From: Laceyella putida
Lineage (GTDB): Bacteria; Bacillota; Bacilli; Thermoactinomycetales; Thermoactinomycetaceae
Direction: 5' to 3'
Assembly (NCBI RefSeq): GCF_042665195.1
Contig: NZ_JBHTBW010000005.1
Location: forward strand, 1 to 64,000
DNA length: 64,000 bases
Made by a program: the position numbers and the translations under genes. Below, in pieces: positions 50,723 through 58,405 of this stretch; positions within the stretch are counted from its first letter, which is position 1; every line of letters starts with the position of its first letter. A model generated the notes under the pieces. The model was not told where the DNA came from, made no database searches, and worked only from the letters and a program-made list of their open reading frames with translations.

Positions 50723-51682
50723 ATGGAAGTAATAAAAATTACGCCTCGTGGATACTGCTACGGCGTGGTCGATGCGATGGTATTGGCACGGCAAGCGGCC
50801 AAAAATCTGGATTTGCCAAGACCGATCTACATCTTGGGCATGATCGTCCATAATAGCCATGTCGTGGATGCCTTTGAAGATGAGGGCATTATCACCCTGG
50901 ATGGGGAAAATCGGCTTGAGCTCCTCGAAAAAGTGGATAAAGGCACAGTCATCTTTACGGCCCATGGAGTTTCTCCTGAGGTGCGCAAAAAGGCGCGGGC
51001 GAAAGGGTTGACAATTGTGGATGCGACTTGTCCGGATGTCACCCGCACCCATGATTTGATCCGTGAAAAAGTGGCGGACGGCTATGAAGTGATCTATATC
51101 GGAAAAAAGAACCATCCGGAGCCTGAAGGGGCCATGGGGGTGGCCCCGGGTCACGTGCACCTGATTGAGAAGGAAGAAGATATTGAAAAGCTCAACTTGG
51201 CGACGGATAAATTGCTGGTTACCAACCAAACGACGATGAGTCAATGGGATACCTCCCATTTGATGAATAAAGTGCGCGCCAAATACCCGACTGTCGAGAT
51301 TCACAATGAAATCTGTTTGGCGACGCAAGAGAGACAGGAAGCGGTTGCTGAACAAGCCAAGCTGACCGATTTGGTCATCGTGGTGGGAGATCCGCGCAGC
51401 AACAACTCCAACCGTTTGGCGCAAGTGGCCAAGGAGATCGCCGGGGTGGAGTCTTACCGCATCGCTGATGTGTCCGAGTTGAACATCGATTGGTTAAAAG
51501 GGAAGAAAAAAGTGGGTGTGACCGCTGGCGCGTCTACACCGACGCCGATTACCCGCGAAGTGATCCAATTCTTGGAGCAATTTGATGAAAACGACCCAAG
51601 CACATGGATCATCCAGCGCAAAGTGGACATGAAGAAAATCTTGCCGCCGGTGCGTGAGAAAAAGTTGAATGCCCAAAAATAG
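50723..51682 (+). CDS. ispH: 4-hydroxy-3-methylbut-2-enyl diphosphate reductase
   Basis: A 319-residue iron-sulphur enzyme catalysing the last step of the MEP isoprenoid pathway, making IPP and DMAPP. The three cluster Cys are in TPRGYCYGV (Cys12), DATCPDVT and NEICLATQ; the catalytic Glu lies in TNQTTMS context and substrate residues in [11 protein letters not shown] and GASTP. GGGAGGG precedes the ATG. It is monocistronic, ending at a terminator. Confidence 0.96.
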   Translation: MEVIKITPRGYCYGVVDAMVLARQAAKNLDLPRPIYILGMIVHNSHVVDAFEDEGIITLDGENRLELLEKVDKGTVIFTAHGVSPEVRKKARAKGLTIVDATCPDVTRTHDLIREKVADGYEVIYIGKKNHPEPEGAMGVAPGHVHLIEKEEDIEKLNLATDKLLVTNQTTMSQWDTSHLMNKVRAKYPTVEIHNEICLATQERQEAVAEQAKLTDLVIVVGDPRSNNSNRLAQVAKEIAGVESYRIADVSELNIDWLKGKKKVGVTAGASTPTPITREVIQFLEQFDENDPSTWIIQRKVDMKKILPPVREKKLNAQK

Positions 51683-51707
51683 AAAACCGGGAACATCCCG
51701 GTTTTTT
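51683..51707 (+). terminator. Terminator of ispH
   Basis: AAAACCGGG/CCCGGTTTTTT stem with T run. Confidence 0.9.
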
Positions 51708-51759
51708 GCTGGAGTGATGTGCTTGATTATTCTAACAATTAGGTGAAACGAAGAGAAAC

Positions 51760-51924
51760 TTATCTCCCTTGGTAACGGGTTGCCATAAAGTCATAACATT
51801 GGTTCATGGTGCCACGAAATTCGACCCGATGGTCCTTTTTCATCGGATTGTACCAAGCGAAATAGTTGTCCTCGTGAATAATGGATGGTGGCAATTTTTC
51901 GGAATCTCTTATGACATAATACAT
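51760..51924 (-). CDS. 54-residue protein of unknown function
   Basis: A minus-strand gene encoding a polar protein that begins MYYVIRDSEKLPPS, continues EDNYFAWYNPMKKDHRVEF and ends MATRYQGR. AGGAGGTG lies 10 nt before the ATG, and codon use is ordinary for the window. It is rich in Tyr and charged residues with no membrane segment. No family is recognised. It lies in an otherwise empty 300-bp gap between ispH and the YfhH-like gene, both strands considered. Confidence 0.65.
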   Translation of the reverse strand: MYYVIRDSEKLPPSIIHEDNYFAWYNPMKKDHRVEFRGTMNQCYDFMATRYQGR

Positions 51925-51993
51925 CTTTTGAACACACCTCCTAAATGTAGTATGTTCAAAAAGATGAAATTTAACCTTGATTTACCAAAAAAA

Positions 51994-52293
51994 TTATTTC
52001 TTCAAACGCGCCAGGGGAATCGCTACCGTTTCGTCCGTTCCTTCCCAGTTTCCCCAAGCCATCACGCCATTGAGGGAATCGACGAAGAAGCGGCGTGTCT
52101 CTTCTTCCACCGCGTACCATTGTTTTAAGGCGATGGTGGCGGGATCGATCAAATAAGACCGGGCGAGGTGGCGTTTTTGTTTAAATATCGCGGCTTGGCT
52201 TTCCAAACCGTGTTCGCGGGCCAGTTGCTCTTCCCGTTCCAACTGGCGGATCGTTTCGGTTAGGGTTTCTTTGTCCATTTGACTGAAGCGCAT
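51994..52293 (-). CDS. yfhH: YfhH family (DUF1811) protein
   Basis: A 99-residue small protein matching Bacillus YfhH: RFSQMDKETLTETIRQLE, AIFKQKRHLARSYLIDP and VDSLNGVMAWGNWEG. Its function is unknown. AAAGGAGGAAACG precedes the ATG at 52293; longer frames upstream have no site. It is divergent from the metalloenzyme gene at 52346 across a 52-bp gap. Confidence 0.85.
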   Translation of the reverse strand: MRFSQMDKETLTETIRQLEREEQLAREHGLESQAAIFKQKRHLARSYLIDPATIALKQWYAVEEETRRFFVDSLNGVMAWGNWEGTDETVAIPLARLKK

Positions 52294-52345
52294 GTTCGTT
52301 TCCTCCTTTGTTCTGTCTAACATGTTACAATGAAAAAGACTGGAG

Positions 52346-53275
52346 GTGAAGGGGATCGCTGTATTCTTATTGTTTATTGACGGTGTGGGGTTGGGTGACG
52401 AGGCGGAGTACAACCCTTGGGTGACAGAGCCGACGCCCCATCTGCGGGGTTGTTTAAGTGGATTTCCCCTCAGCCGGAGAGCGGTGGGGACGCATGGGGA
52501 AGTGCGCTTGGTGGCGACCGATGCTTGTCTCGGCGTGGAGGGATTGCCGCAGAGCGCAACGGGGCAAGCGACGATCTTTACGGGAAGAAACGCCTCGCAA
52601 GCGATGGACATGCATATGGCCGGATTGCCGTTTCGCCGGTTGCGTAATTGGGTGCAAGAAGACAACATTTACAAGCAGTTTGCGCAGAAGGGCTGGAAAG
52701 CCACTTTTGCCAATTGCTACACCAAGGAATATTTTGAACGGCCGGCGACCAAACGCGGCTGGATTTCCGTAACGACCGCGGCGATTCAATCGGTACCGGA
52801 GCCTGTTCGATTCTTGCCTGATTTGTTGCGGGGGGAAGCGGTATATCATGACCTCACCCGGCGCACGTTAAAAATGCATTCGCCTGAAGTGGAAGAGATC
52901 ACGCCCGAATTGGCGGCGGAGCATCTGATCCGATTGGGAGAGAGCTACGACTTGGTGGTGCATGAATTTTTCTTGAGTGATCGGGCGGGACATAAGCATG
53001 ATCCGGAACTTGTGCGTTGGGTGATTGAGACCTTGGATCGTTTTGTGGGGGCCATGATCCGTTTGCGCGAGAAGGAAGATACCATTGTCATCGTAAGCGA
53101 TCATGGGAACATGGAAGACCTGCGCGTGCGCACACACACCATGAACCCCGTTCCGACCATGGTGATCGGCGATATCGGAGCGATTGGGGAAGAACGGGTG
53201 GCGCAGTGGAACTTATGTTGTATCGCACCACTTTTGGGGCGGTTGGTGGAACGGCGGAAGAAAGGGGAAGATTAG
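52346..53275 (+). CDS. Metalloenzyme of the alkaline phosphatase/iPGM superfamily
   Basis: A 309-residue protein with the metal-binding pattern of the superfamily: LFIDGVGLGD near the N-terminus, the nucleophile region SATGQATIFTGRNA, DRAGHKHD, SDHGNMED and HTMNPVP. It is too short to be a 2,3-bisphosphoglycerate-independent phosphoglycerate mutase (about 510) and lacks its second domain. The substrate is unknown. The assigned GTG sits inside the GGAGGTG site, so the true start may be a downstream TTG at the FIDG motif. The following hypothetical gene starts 2 bp after its stop. Confidence 0.82.
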   Translation: MKGIAVFLLFIDGVGLGDEAEYNPWVTEPTPHLRGCLSGFPLSRRAVGTHGEVRLVATDACLGVEGLPQSATGQATIFTGRNASQAMDMHMAGLPFRRLRNWVQEDNIYKQFAQKGWKATFANCYTKEYFERPATKRGWISVTTAAIQSVPEPVRFLPDLLRGEAVYHDLTRRTLKMHSPEVEEITPELAAEHLIRLGESYDLVVHEFFLSDRAGHKHDPELVRWVIETLDRFVGAMIRLREKEDTIVIVSDHGNMEDLRVRTHTMNPVPTMVIGDIGAIGEERVAQWNLCCIAPLLGRLVERRKKGED

Positions 53276-53276
53276 G

Positions 53277-53660
53277 ATGTCAACACGATATATTCCACAG
53301 GTTCGGCAGGCGGTGATTCCGGAAGATGGTGGATGGGCGGAGTTAACCGATGGTGCGGTGCTGATCTTATCGATTCCGGAATGGACGGAGTCCGAACAGT
53401 CGCTGACGGAAGAAATGCAATCCGTGTGGTTGTATGACCGTGGAAATGATGCTTACCTGTACTGCTTCAAGCTGGCGAACGGCCAAGAATACGCGATTGC
53501 TTTCGCCAAAGAGCATGCGGGGATGTTATTGGACGATGAACGGGCCAAACGGCCGTTTGCCCTCTTGATTACAGCACAGCCGTTACTTTCGGAAGGATAC
53601 GCTCCTTACCTGTTGATTCCCGATGTGGAATTGAAAAGGCATCCCAAAGCGGGATGGTGA
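53277..53660 (+). CDS. Hypothetical protein cotranscribed with the metalloenzyme
   Basis: A 127-residue soluble protein starting MSTRYIPQVRQAVIPEDGG. It has several beta strands (GAVLILSIPEW, VWLYDRGNDAYLYCF, YAIAFAKEH) and no membrane segment. The family is not recognised. The ATG at 53277 follows AAAGGGG 11 nt upstream, one base after the previous stop, so it shares that transcript. Its stop lies just before the convergent L,D-transpeptidase stop. Confidence 0.7.
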   Translation: MSTRYIPQVRQAVIPEDGGWAELTDGAVLILSIPEWTESEQSLTEEMQSVWLYDRGNDAYLYCFKLANGQEYAIAFAKEHAGMLLDDERAKRPFALLITAQPLLSEGYAPYLLIPDVELKRHPKAGW

Positions 53661-53661
53661 G

Positions 53662-54012
53662 TCAACGGATGATGACAGTGGTGCCGATCGGCACGATGCG
53701 GGCCAATTGGTTCACATCATGATTGTGCAGGCGGATGCAGCCTTTGGATACCCGCTTGCCGATCGAGGAGGGGCGATTGGTTCCATGGATACCATAGTGG
53801 GGGCGCGATAACCCCAACCAGTAAGTGCCAAAGGGGGAGAGAGGGCCACCCGGATAACTGTAAGGGTAAGGGACTTTGTTGATGATGCGGTAAGTGCCTT
53901 GCGGGGTGGTACTGGCCACTTTGCCGATCGCGATGGGATATGATCTGATCAGCCGTCCATCGCGATATAAAAACAAACGGAATCGCTTTAACTCGATCAC
54001 AATCAGATACAT
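53662..54012 (-). CDS. L,D-transpeptidase (YkuD family)
   Basis: A 116-residue YkuD-domain protein that forms 3-3 crosslinks in peptidoglycan. The catalytic motif HGTNRPSSIGKRVSKGCIRL has the conserved His and Cys, and GKVASTTPQGTYRI is typical. It is only the bare catalytic domain, and no signal peptide or LysM is visible, as in some Bacillus Ykud-like proteins. The ATG at 54012 follows AGGAGTGATTTC. Confidence 0.9.
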   Translation of the reverse strand: MYLIVIELKRFRLFLYRDGRLIRSYPIAIGKVASTTPQGTYRIINKVPYPYSYPGGPLSPFGTYWLGLSRPHYGIHGTNRPSSIGKRVSKGCIRLHNHDVNQLARIVPIGTTVIIR

Positions 54013-54075
54013 AATGAAATCACTCCTTTTCTACACGATACGAAGAAAAGGAGTGATGCATGCCTTTTTTGAACT

Positions 54076-54252
54076 TCATCCGTCATCCATATTGTGTCGG
54101 AAACCATTGATGAATGTGAATTCCCCTTCTCGATCTTGCTCGTCTCGCAATCGATCCAGCAATTTCTTATATTCATCCGCGCGCGGTTCCATTGTCAACA
54201 CTTTGGTTAACGCGCGAATGACGATACCTCGTTCTTTGGGAGATAAGTACAT
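54076..54252 (-). CDS. 58-residue hypothetical protein
   Basis: A small, charged helical protein (MYLSPKERGIVIRAL, MEPRADEYKKLLDRLRDEQDR). GGGAGG lies 7 nt before the ATG at 54252. Probably a cytoplasmic helical hairpin. Unknown family. Confidence 0.65.
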   Translation of the reverse strand: MYLSPKERGIVIRALTKVLTMEPRADEYKKLLDRLRDEQDREGEFTFINGFRHNMDDG

Positions 54253-54339
54253 CGTTTGGCCTCCCGCGGTGAAGGATGTCAATCTTGTATCTTATCCTTC
54301 CCGATGATAAAGGTTTTAGACGTGCAAGATGTTGGTTTC

Positions 54340-54822
54340 TCAATATAAATCAAACATATTGACGTTATAACGTAATTCCTTCAAATACTCGAAACACTGC
54401 GAACGGTGATGGGACAGGTGGGTCAGGATTTCGATCAGCCATTTGGAATGGGGGATGCCCTCCTGGCTGTGGAACGGTTTGCCTGTCTTGTGGACAAAGT
54501 CCTCATCGCTTAAACCGCTCATGTACGCTTTTAGCTTATCTGCGCCGGAATAGAGGATGTGCAGCAGCTCCGCAGTGTGTTTGGTGTGAAGTTCTTGTTC
54601 CAGTTTACGTATGGAGATTTCGTCTTGTTCCTGGATAATGGCCAAGTCGACCGTGGGTATTTGCACGAGATGGTTGACAACTTCAAGGAGGGTGCGCATC
54701 GAATTTTGCGGTTGATAATGCCAGTCTTTTTCATCAATTTTTTCGATCAAGGCGGCGGTGGTGCGGACCATCAAATCCAACTCTTGAAACAGCTGTTGTC
54801 TTAATTGGTCAATGGCAGACAA
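54340..54822 (-). CDS. DinB family protein
   Basis: A 160-residue four-helix bundle of the DinB/YfiT superfamily, with metal-binding His in EVVNHLVQI and LTHLSHHRSQ. Members are often thiol-dependent transferases for bacillithiol or mycothiol. TTG at 54822 follows GAGGAG by 3-4 nt. It has an intact frame, unlike the DinB-like gene at 18.5 kb. Transcribed alone. Confidence 0.85.
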   Translation of the reverse strand: MSAIDQLRQQLFQELDLMVRTTAALIEKIDEKDWHYQPQNSMRTLLEVVNHLVQIPTVDLAIIQEQDEISIRKLEQELHTKHTAELLHILYSGADKLKAYMSGLSDEDFVHKTGKPFHSQEGIPHSKWLIEILTHLSHHRSQCFEYLKELRYNVNMFDLY

Positions 54823-55062
54823 TGCTCCTCATCCTTTCTGTTGTTGAATTAAGAACATAAAAAACATTAATCGCATTACTTCTCTATATGGAGCATGAAA
54901 ACCTTTGAGAGTAATCGGATATTATGGTGTTTTTTAGCAGATAAGGCGGGGAGTGAACGGAGCGATAGTGGTAAAAAATAGACAAGGATTGTTTTTATTT
55001 TAGGATAAAATAACTGTTGCAGTTCCCCAGGAGTTATGTTAAGTTAATCATTGTGACATTGA

Positions 55063-55144
55063 GCTAGTAGGATCCAGGATTCACTTAAAGGGTTGGGACC
55101 TCACTGGACTAACCTTCCCCCGTGGTGAACAAGCAGATCCTAGC
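55063..55144 (+). ncRNA. Structured leader of speD
   Basis: GCTAGTAGGATC (55063) pairs with GATCCTAGC (55136) with a three-base bulge; inside, TTCAC pairs with GTGAA and AAAGGGTT with AACCTT. The nested folding just 50 nt before speD suggests a cis-regulatory element. A possible promoter (TTGCAG, 17 bp, TAAGTT) lies at 55017-55045. The region 54840-55010 is AT-rich with no gene. Confidence 0.5.
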
Positions 55145-55191
55145 GGAATTTGGCTCACACCAACTTTTTGCTAGGAAGGGGGCCGAAAGAG

Positions 55192-55602
55192 ATGGAATTT
55201 TCTACTTTCGGAAGACATGTAGCGATGGACGCATGGGGCGTTGACTTTGACCTGATCAATGATGTTGCGTTTTTGGAGCATCATATGAAAGAGGCCGCAA
55301 AAGCCTGTGGAGCAACGATTTTGTCTGTGCAATCCCAGCAATTCGAGCCTCAAGGGGCAACGGTGCTCGTGATGCTCTCGGAAAGCCACTTGACGATTCA
55401 CACATATCCTGAAAAAGGTTTCGCTGCTCTTGATTGTTACACTTGTGGTCACACTGTTGATCCCATGATTGCCATTGAGTACATGATCAATGTGCTGAAG
55501 CCAACCCAAGCATTTTCCAAAGTGCTTCGGAGAGGTGTAGGGCCTATTGAGGTCGTCCAACCGGATGTAGCTACATTGACTAGAGAAGAAGTGACAGTTT
55601 GA
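55192..55602 (+). CDS. speD: S-adenosylmethionine decarboxylase proenzyme
   Basis: A 136-residue class 1B AdoMet decarboxylase proenzyme that supplies aminopropyl groups for spermidine. Self-cleavage at the Ser in SESHLTIHTYPE generates the pyruvoyl cofactor; the Cys in DCYTCG is the conserved acid. ATG at 55192 follows AAGGGGG. An earlier in-frame ATG at 55150 lies inside the leader. No speE is adjacent. Confidence 0.94.
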   Translation: MEFSTFGRHVAMDAWGVDFDLINDVAFLEHHMKEAAKACGATILSVQSQQFEPQGATVLVMLSESHLTIHTYPEKGFAALDCYTCGHTVDPMIAIEYMINVLKPTQAFSKVLRRGVGPIEVVQPDVATLTREEVTV

Positions 55603-55620
55603 ACATAGAGAACATGTGGT

Positions 55621-55666
55621 AGCCGGCTAAAATCTCCACGCATCAGGGGATTATGGCCGGCTTTGC
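55621..55666 (+). terminator. Hairpin after speD
   Basis: AGCCGGC/GCCGGCT stem followed by TTGCTT. Confidence 0.5.
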
Positions 55667-55700
55667 TTAATTTATGCGGACTAAATTTATATAGAAAAAG

Positions 55701-55732
55701 AAACCGACCGCTATCGTGCAGTGGTCGGTTTT
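55701..55732. terminator. Bidirectional terminator between speD and ptsI
   Basis: AAACCGACC/GGTCGGTTTTT stem with A and T flanks, serving both converging genes. Confidence 0.9.
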
Positions 55733-55740
55733 TCATTATT

Positions 55741-57450
55741 TCATTGTTTTTGTTTCGCCAATTCACGCACTTGGTCGCCATCTTCCAACTGGACGGCTTT
55801 GTCAGCCAGCGCTTTAGCTTTGGCGCTATCAACAGCACGCACTTGCTGTTTCACTTCGGGAATCGTTCCCGCGCTCATGGAAAGCTCGTGCAAGCCGAGT
55901 CCAACCAAAATCTCGGTCATGGTTGGGTCACCTGCCAACTCGCCGCACATACCGACTACGATCCCTGCTTTGTTTGCCGCATCGCAAGTCAGTTTGACCA
56001 GACGCAATACCGCTGGATGAGCGGCATCGTACAGATGGGCCACTTGCTCATTGCCGCGGTCGGCCGCCAACGTGTACTGGGTCAAGTCATTGGTTCCGAT
56101 GCTCATGAAGTCAACCTCTTTCGCCAAGAGGTCCGCGGTGATCGCCGCCGCCGGCACTTCGATCATGATCCCGATCTTAATGTCGTCGGCAACAGCGATG
56201 CCCGCTTGCGCCAGTTCTTGGCGGCATTTGTTCAACAGGGCTTTGGTTGCGCGGATTTCGGATACATTCTCAATCATGGGGAACATGATCCATAAGTTTC
56301 CGTGTACGCTGGCGCGCAACAGCGCTTTTAATTGGGTCTTAAACATGTCGGGGTTCGCCAAACAATAACGGATGGCGCGATGGCCGAGGAAAGGGTTTTC
56401 CTCTTTGGGCAGATCCGCATAAGGCAGATCTTTGTCTCCGCCAATATCCAAGGTGCGGATCACCACGGGGCGTTCGCCGAACGAAGAAAGCACTTTAGAA
56501 TAAGCTTGGTATTGCTCGTCTTCGGTTGGCCAGTGATCGCTTTCCAGATAGAGGAATTCGGTGCGGAACAAGCCGACCCCTTCGGCATGGTTTTTGAGCG
56601 CAATCTCAATATCGTTTAAGCTGCCGATGTTGGCGAAGGTTTGGATTCGTTTGCCATCGGCGGTATAGGCGTCGGCTGCCGCTTCTTTCAAAGCGGCTTC
56701 CCGGGCTTGCTTTTGCTTTTCAATTTGCGTGCGCACCACTTGCTCTTGGGCCGTATCTGGGTTGAGGGTGACGATTCCTTTGTCCCCATCCACGATCACC
56801 GTATCATCATCGTTGATTTGGTTGATCGCGGCGCCCAAACCGAGTACCGCCGGAATTCCCAGGGTGCGTGCCATGATGGCCGCATGGGCCGTTTTGCTTC
56901 CTTTGGCCGTGACCATCCCCGCAATGCCTTCAGGGAACTGAGCGGTGTCGGATGGGGTTAACTCTTCCGCGATGACCACATCTCCCGCTTTCAAAAGAGA
57001 AGGATCAAACGGCTTTTTGCCCAACAGAAGCAGGAGTAAGCGTGAGCCTACGTCACGGATGTCATCGGCACGCGCTTGCATGTATTCATCATCGAGCGAA
57101 GCCATCAGCGAGCTCATCTCTTCGGTCACTTCTTGACAGATCGCCTCGGCGTTCTTTTTCTGGCTGGCGATGCGGCTTTTCATTTCGCCAGTAAAACCGG
57201 GGTCGTCCAAGAAAGCGAGGTGGGCATCGAAGACTTGCGCTTCCTCTTCACCCATGCGGTCTGCCGCGATTTGGCGCAATGCGGTGATTTGCTCTTTGGC
57301 TTGTTGAATGGCTTGTTCTAATTTCGCCGTCTCTTCTGCGACGTTGGTAATCGATTTAGCAATGACGGTAGGTTGCTCTTTACGCCACCAGATGGCGGTG
57401 CCCAGATTGATTCCCGGTGCAGCACCTACGCCTTGGATCGTCTGGCTCAA
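55741..57450 (-). CDS. ptsI: PTS enzyme I
   Basis: A 569-residue phosphoenolpyruvate-protein phosphotransferase that passes phosphate from PEP to HPr. The phosphorylated His is in GSKTAHAAIMART (about 187). PEP-binding residues are in GLFRTEFLYL, the Cys in VGMCGELAGDP, and SIGTNDLTQYTLA. Start is TTG at 57450 with AAGGAGGG 6 nt upstream. It is 12 bp after ptsH, in one operon. Confidence 0.96.
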   Translation of the reverse strand: MSQTIQGVGAAPGINLGTAIWWRKEQPTVIAKSITNVAEETAKLEQAIQQAKEQITALRQIAADRMGEEEAQVFDAHLAFLDDPGFTGEMKSRIASQKKNAEAICQEVTEEMSSLMASLDDEYMQARADDIRDVGSRLLLLLLGKKPFDPSLLKAGDVVIAEELTPSDTAQFPEGIAGMVTAKGSKTAHAAIMARTLGIPAVLGLGAAINQINDDDTVIVDGDKGIVTLNPDTAQEQVVRTQIEKQKQAREAALKEAAADAYTADGKRIQTFANIGSLNDIEIALKNHAEGVGLFRTEFLYLESDHWPTEDEQYQAYSKVLSSFGERPVVIRTLDIGGDKDLPYADLPKEENPFLGHRAIRYCLANPDMFKTQLKALLRASVHGNLWIMFPMIENVSEIRATKALLNKCRQELAQAGIAVADDIKIGIMIEVPAAAITADLLAKEVDFMSIGTNDLTQYTLAADRGNEQVAHLYDAAHPAVLRLVKLTCDAANKAGIVVGMCGELAGDPTMTEILVGLGLHELSMSAGTIPEVKQQVRAVDSAKAKALADKAVQLEDGDQVRELAKQKQ

Positions 57451-57462
57451 TGTGTACCCTCC

Positions 57463-57723
57463 TTAAGAAAGCGTTGCGATGATTTCCGCAATCTTATCAA
57501 TGGCTGCTGCCTCATCTTCACCTTCAGCGCGAATGGTGATTTCATCGTTTTGTTTGGCGGCTAAGGACATCACGCCAAGCAAGCTTTTCGCGTCCACTTC
57601 TTTCCCGTTTTTCACCAATTTGATTGTGCTTTTGAAAGCCCCCGCTTCTTTTACCAAAACAGCGGCCGGGCGGGCGTGCAATCCACTAGCGCTAGTAATC
57701 GTTACGGTTTTTTCCATTGTCAT
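57463..57723 (-). CDS. ptsH: Phosphocarrier protein HPr
   Basis: An 86-residue carrier with the phosphorylated His in SGLHARPA (His17 with this start) and the regulatory Ser in AKSLLGVMSL, the site used by HPr kinase in CcpA control. ATG at 57723 follows AAAGGATTTGTG. It delivers phosphate to FruA and probably to the orphan IIB. Confidence 0.96.
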   Translation of the reverse strand: MTMEKTVTITSASGLHARPAAVLVKEAGAFKSTIKLVKNGKEVDAKSLLGVMSLAAKQNDEITIRAEGEDEAAAIDKIAEIIATLS

Positions 57724-57865
57724 CACAAATCCTTTCTTCTTGTTTATTTGAATGAGATCATCTTTCTTGACAGACAGTCTGATGGGTGGTGTCGGATAGA
57801 CACATTCATCTCTTGTTACACGCTTTCATTTATGTGTGCACGGGCTTGACTTTCCTGCAAAGGAT

Positions 57866-58189
57866 TCAAGAGGAGCGTTGGATTAAGGCCAATACTTGCT
57901 CCAACACTTTCTCACCATTCATGGTAGCAAAGGCTACCGGGTCCACCATGTCCAACGGGATCGCTTGCGCATCCGCTGCTTTTTGTAGCTCTCGTTTATG
58001 ATGTCCGATTTGCGGTTCTAATAAAATCGCATCGCACAAGGGAAGTTTGGATGGGTATTCACTTGTCCCGATTGCTTCCGCCACCAACGGAATGCCTTTT
58101 TCCTGTGCCGCTTTATTTATTTTTTGACAGAGGACGCCGGAAGTGGCCCCCCAACTGCATATGACCAATAATCGAATTGAGTGACTCAT
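57866..58189 (-). CDS. Orphan PTS IIB component, lactose/cellobiose type
   Basis: A 107-residue IIB domain protein of the lactose/cellobiose family, with the phosphorylated Cys in LLVICSWGATSG. No IIA or IIC is encoded anywhere in the window. ATG at 58189 follows GGAGGA 4 nt upstream. A sigma-54 promoter lies 100 bp upstream and a LevR-type activator is next to it, so this could be either a sensor input or part of a transporter encoded elsewhere. ptsH and ptsI follow 143 bp downstream on the same strand with no obvious terminator between. Confidence 0.88.
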   Translation of the reverse strand: MSHSIRLLVICSWGATSGVLCQKINKAAQEKGIPLVAEAIGTSEYPSKLPLCDAILLEPQIGHHKRELQKAADAQAIPLDMVDPVAFATMNGEKVLEQVLALIQRSS

Positions 58190-58290
58190 AGAATCCTCCG
58201 CAAATCTGCCATATATTTTTTCTTCTATCTTGTATTTCATGTATCTCCCGCACATAACCAAGCGCCTCAAGAGACGGCGCCCAAGTAACA

Positions 58291-58306
58291 TGCAAATTTG
58301 ATGCCA
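58291..58306 (-). promoter_or_regulatory. Sigma-54 (-24/-12) promoter of the IIB gene
   Basis: On the minus strand TGGCATCAAATTTGCA matches the consensus TGGCAC-N5-TTGCA except at one position. The -12 GC is about 100 bp before the IIB start. Confidence 0.8.
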
Positions 58307-58346
58307 ACCCAATCCGGGTGAGAGGAATCAAGGGGAGAATTTAAAA

Positions 58347-58372
58347 GTGTGCGGAATGGCTTTGCACACATT
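58347..58372. promoter_or_regulatory. Putative upstream activator site
   Basis: GTGTGC-N11-GCACAC dyad 41 bp above the -24 element, containing CTTTGCACACATT, which recurs at 60656-60668 before the regulator's own start. Confidence 0.6.
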
Positions 58373-58405
58373 GCACGGATGAGTGACAGGGAAACGGACA
58401 TCGCC

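Noticed and set aside
51769..52128. 119-codon plus-strand frame between ispH and yfhH
   Set aside because: No ribosome binding site; it is antisense to the 54-residue gene and part of yfhH, both of which have good sites.
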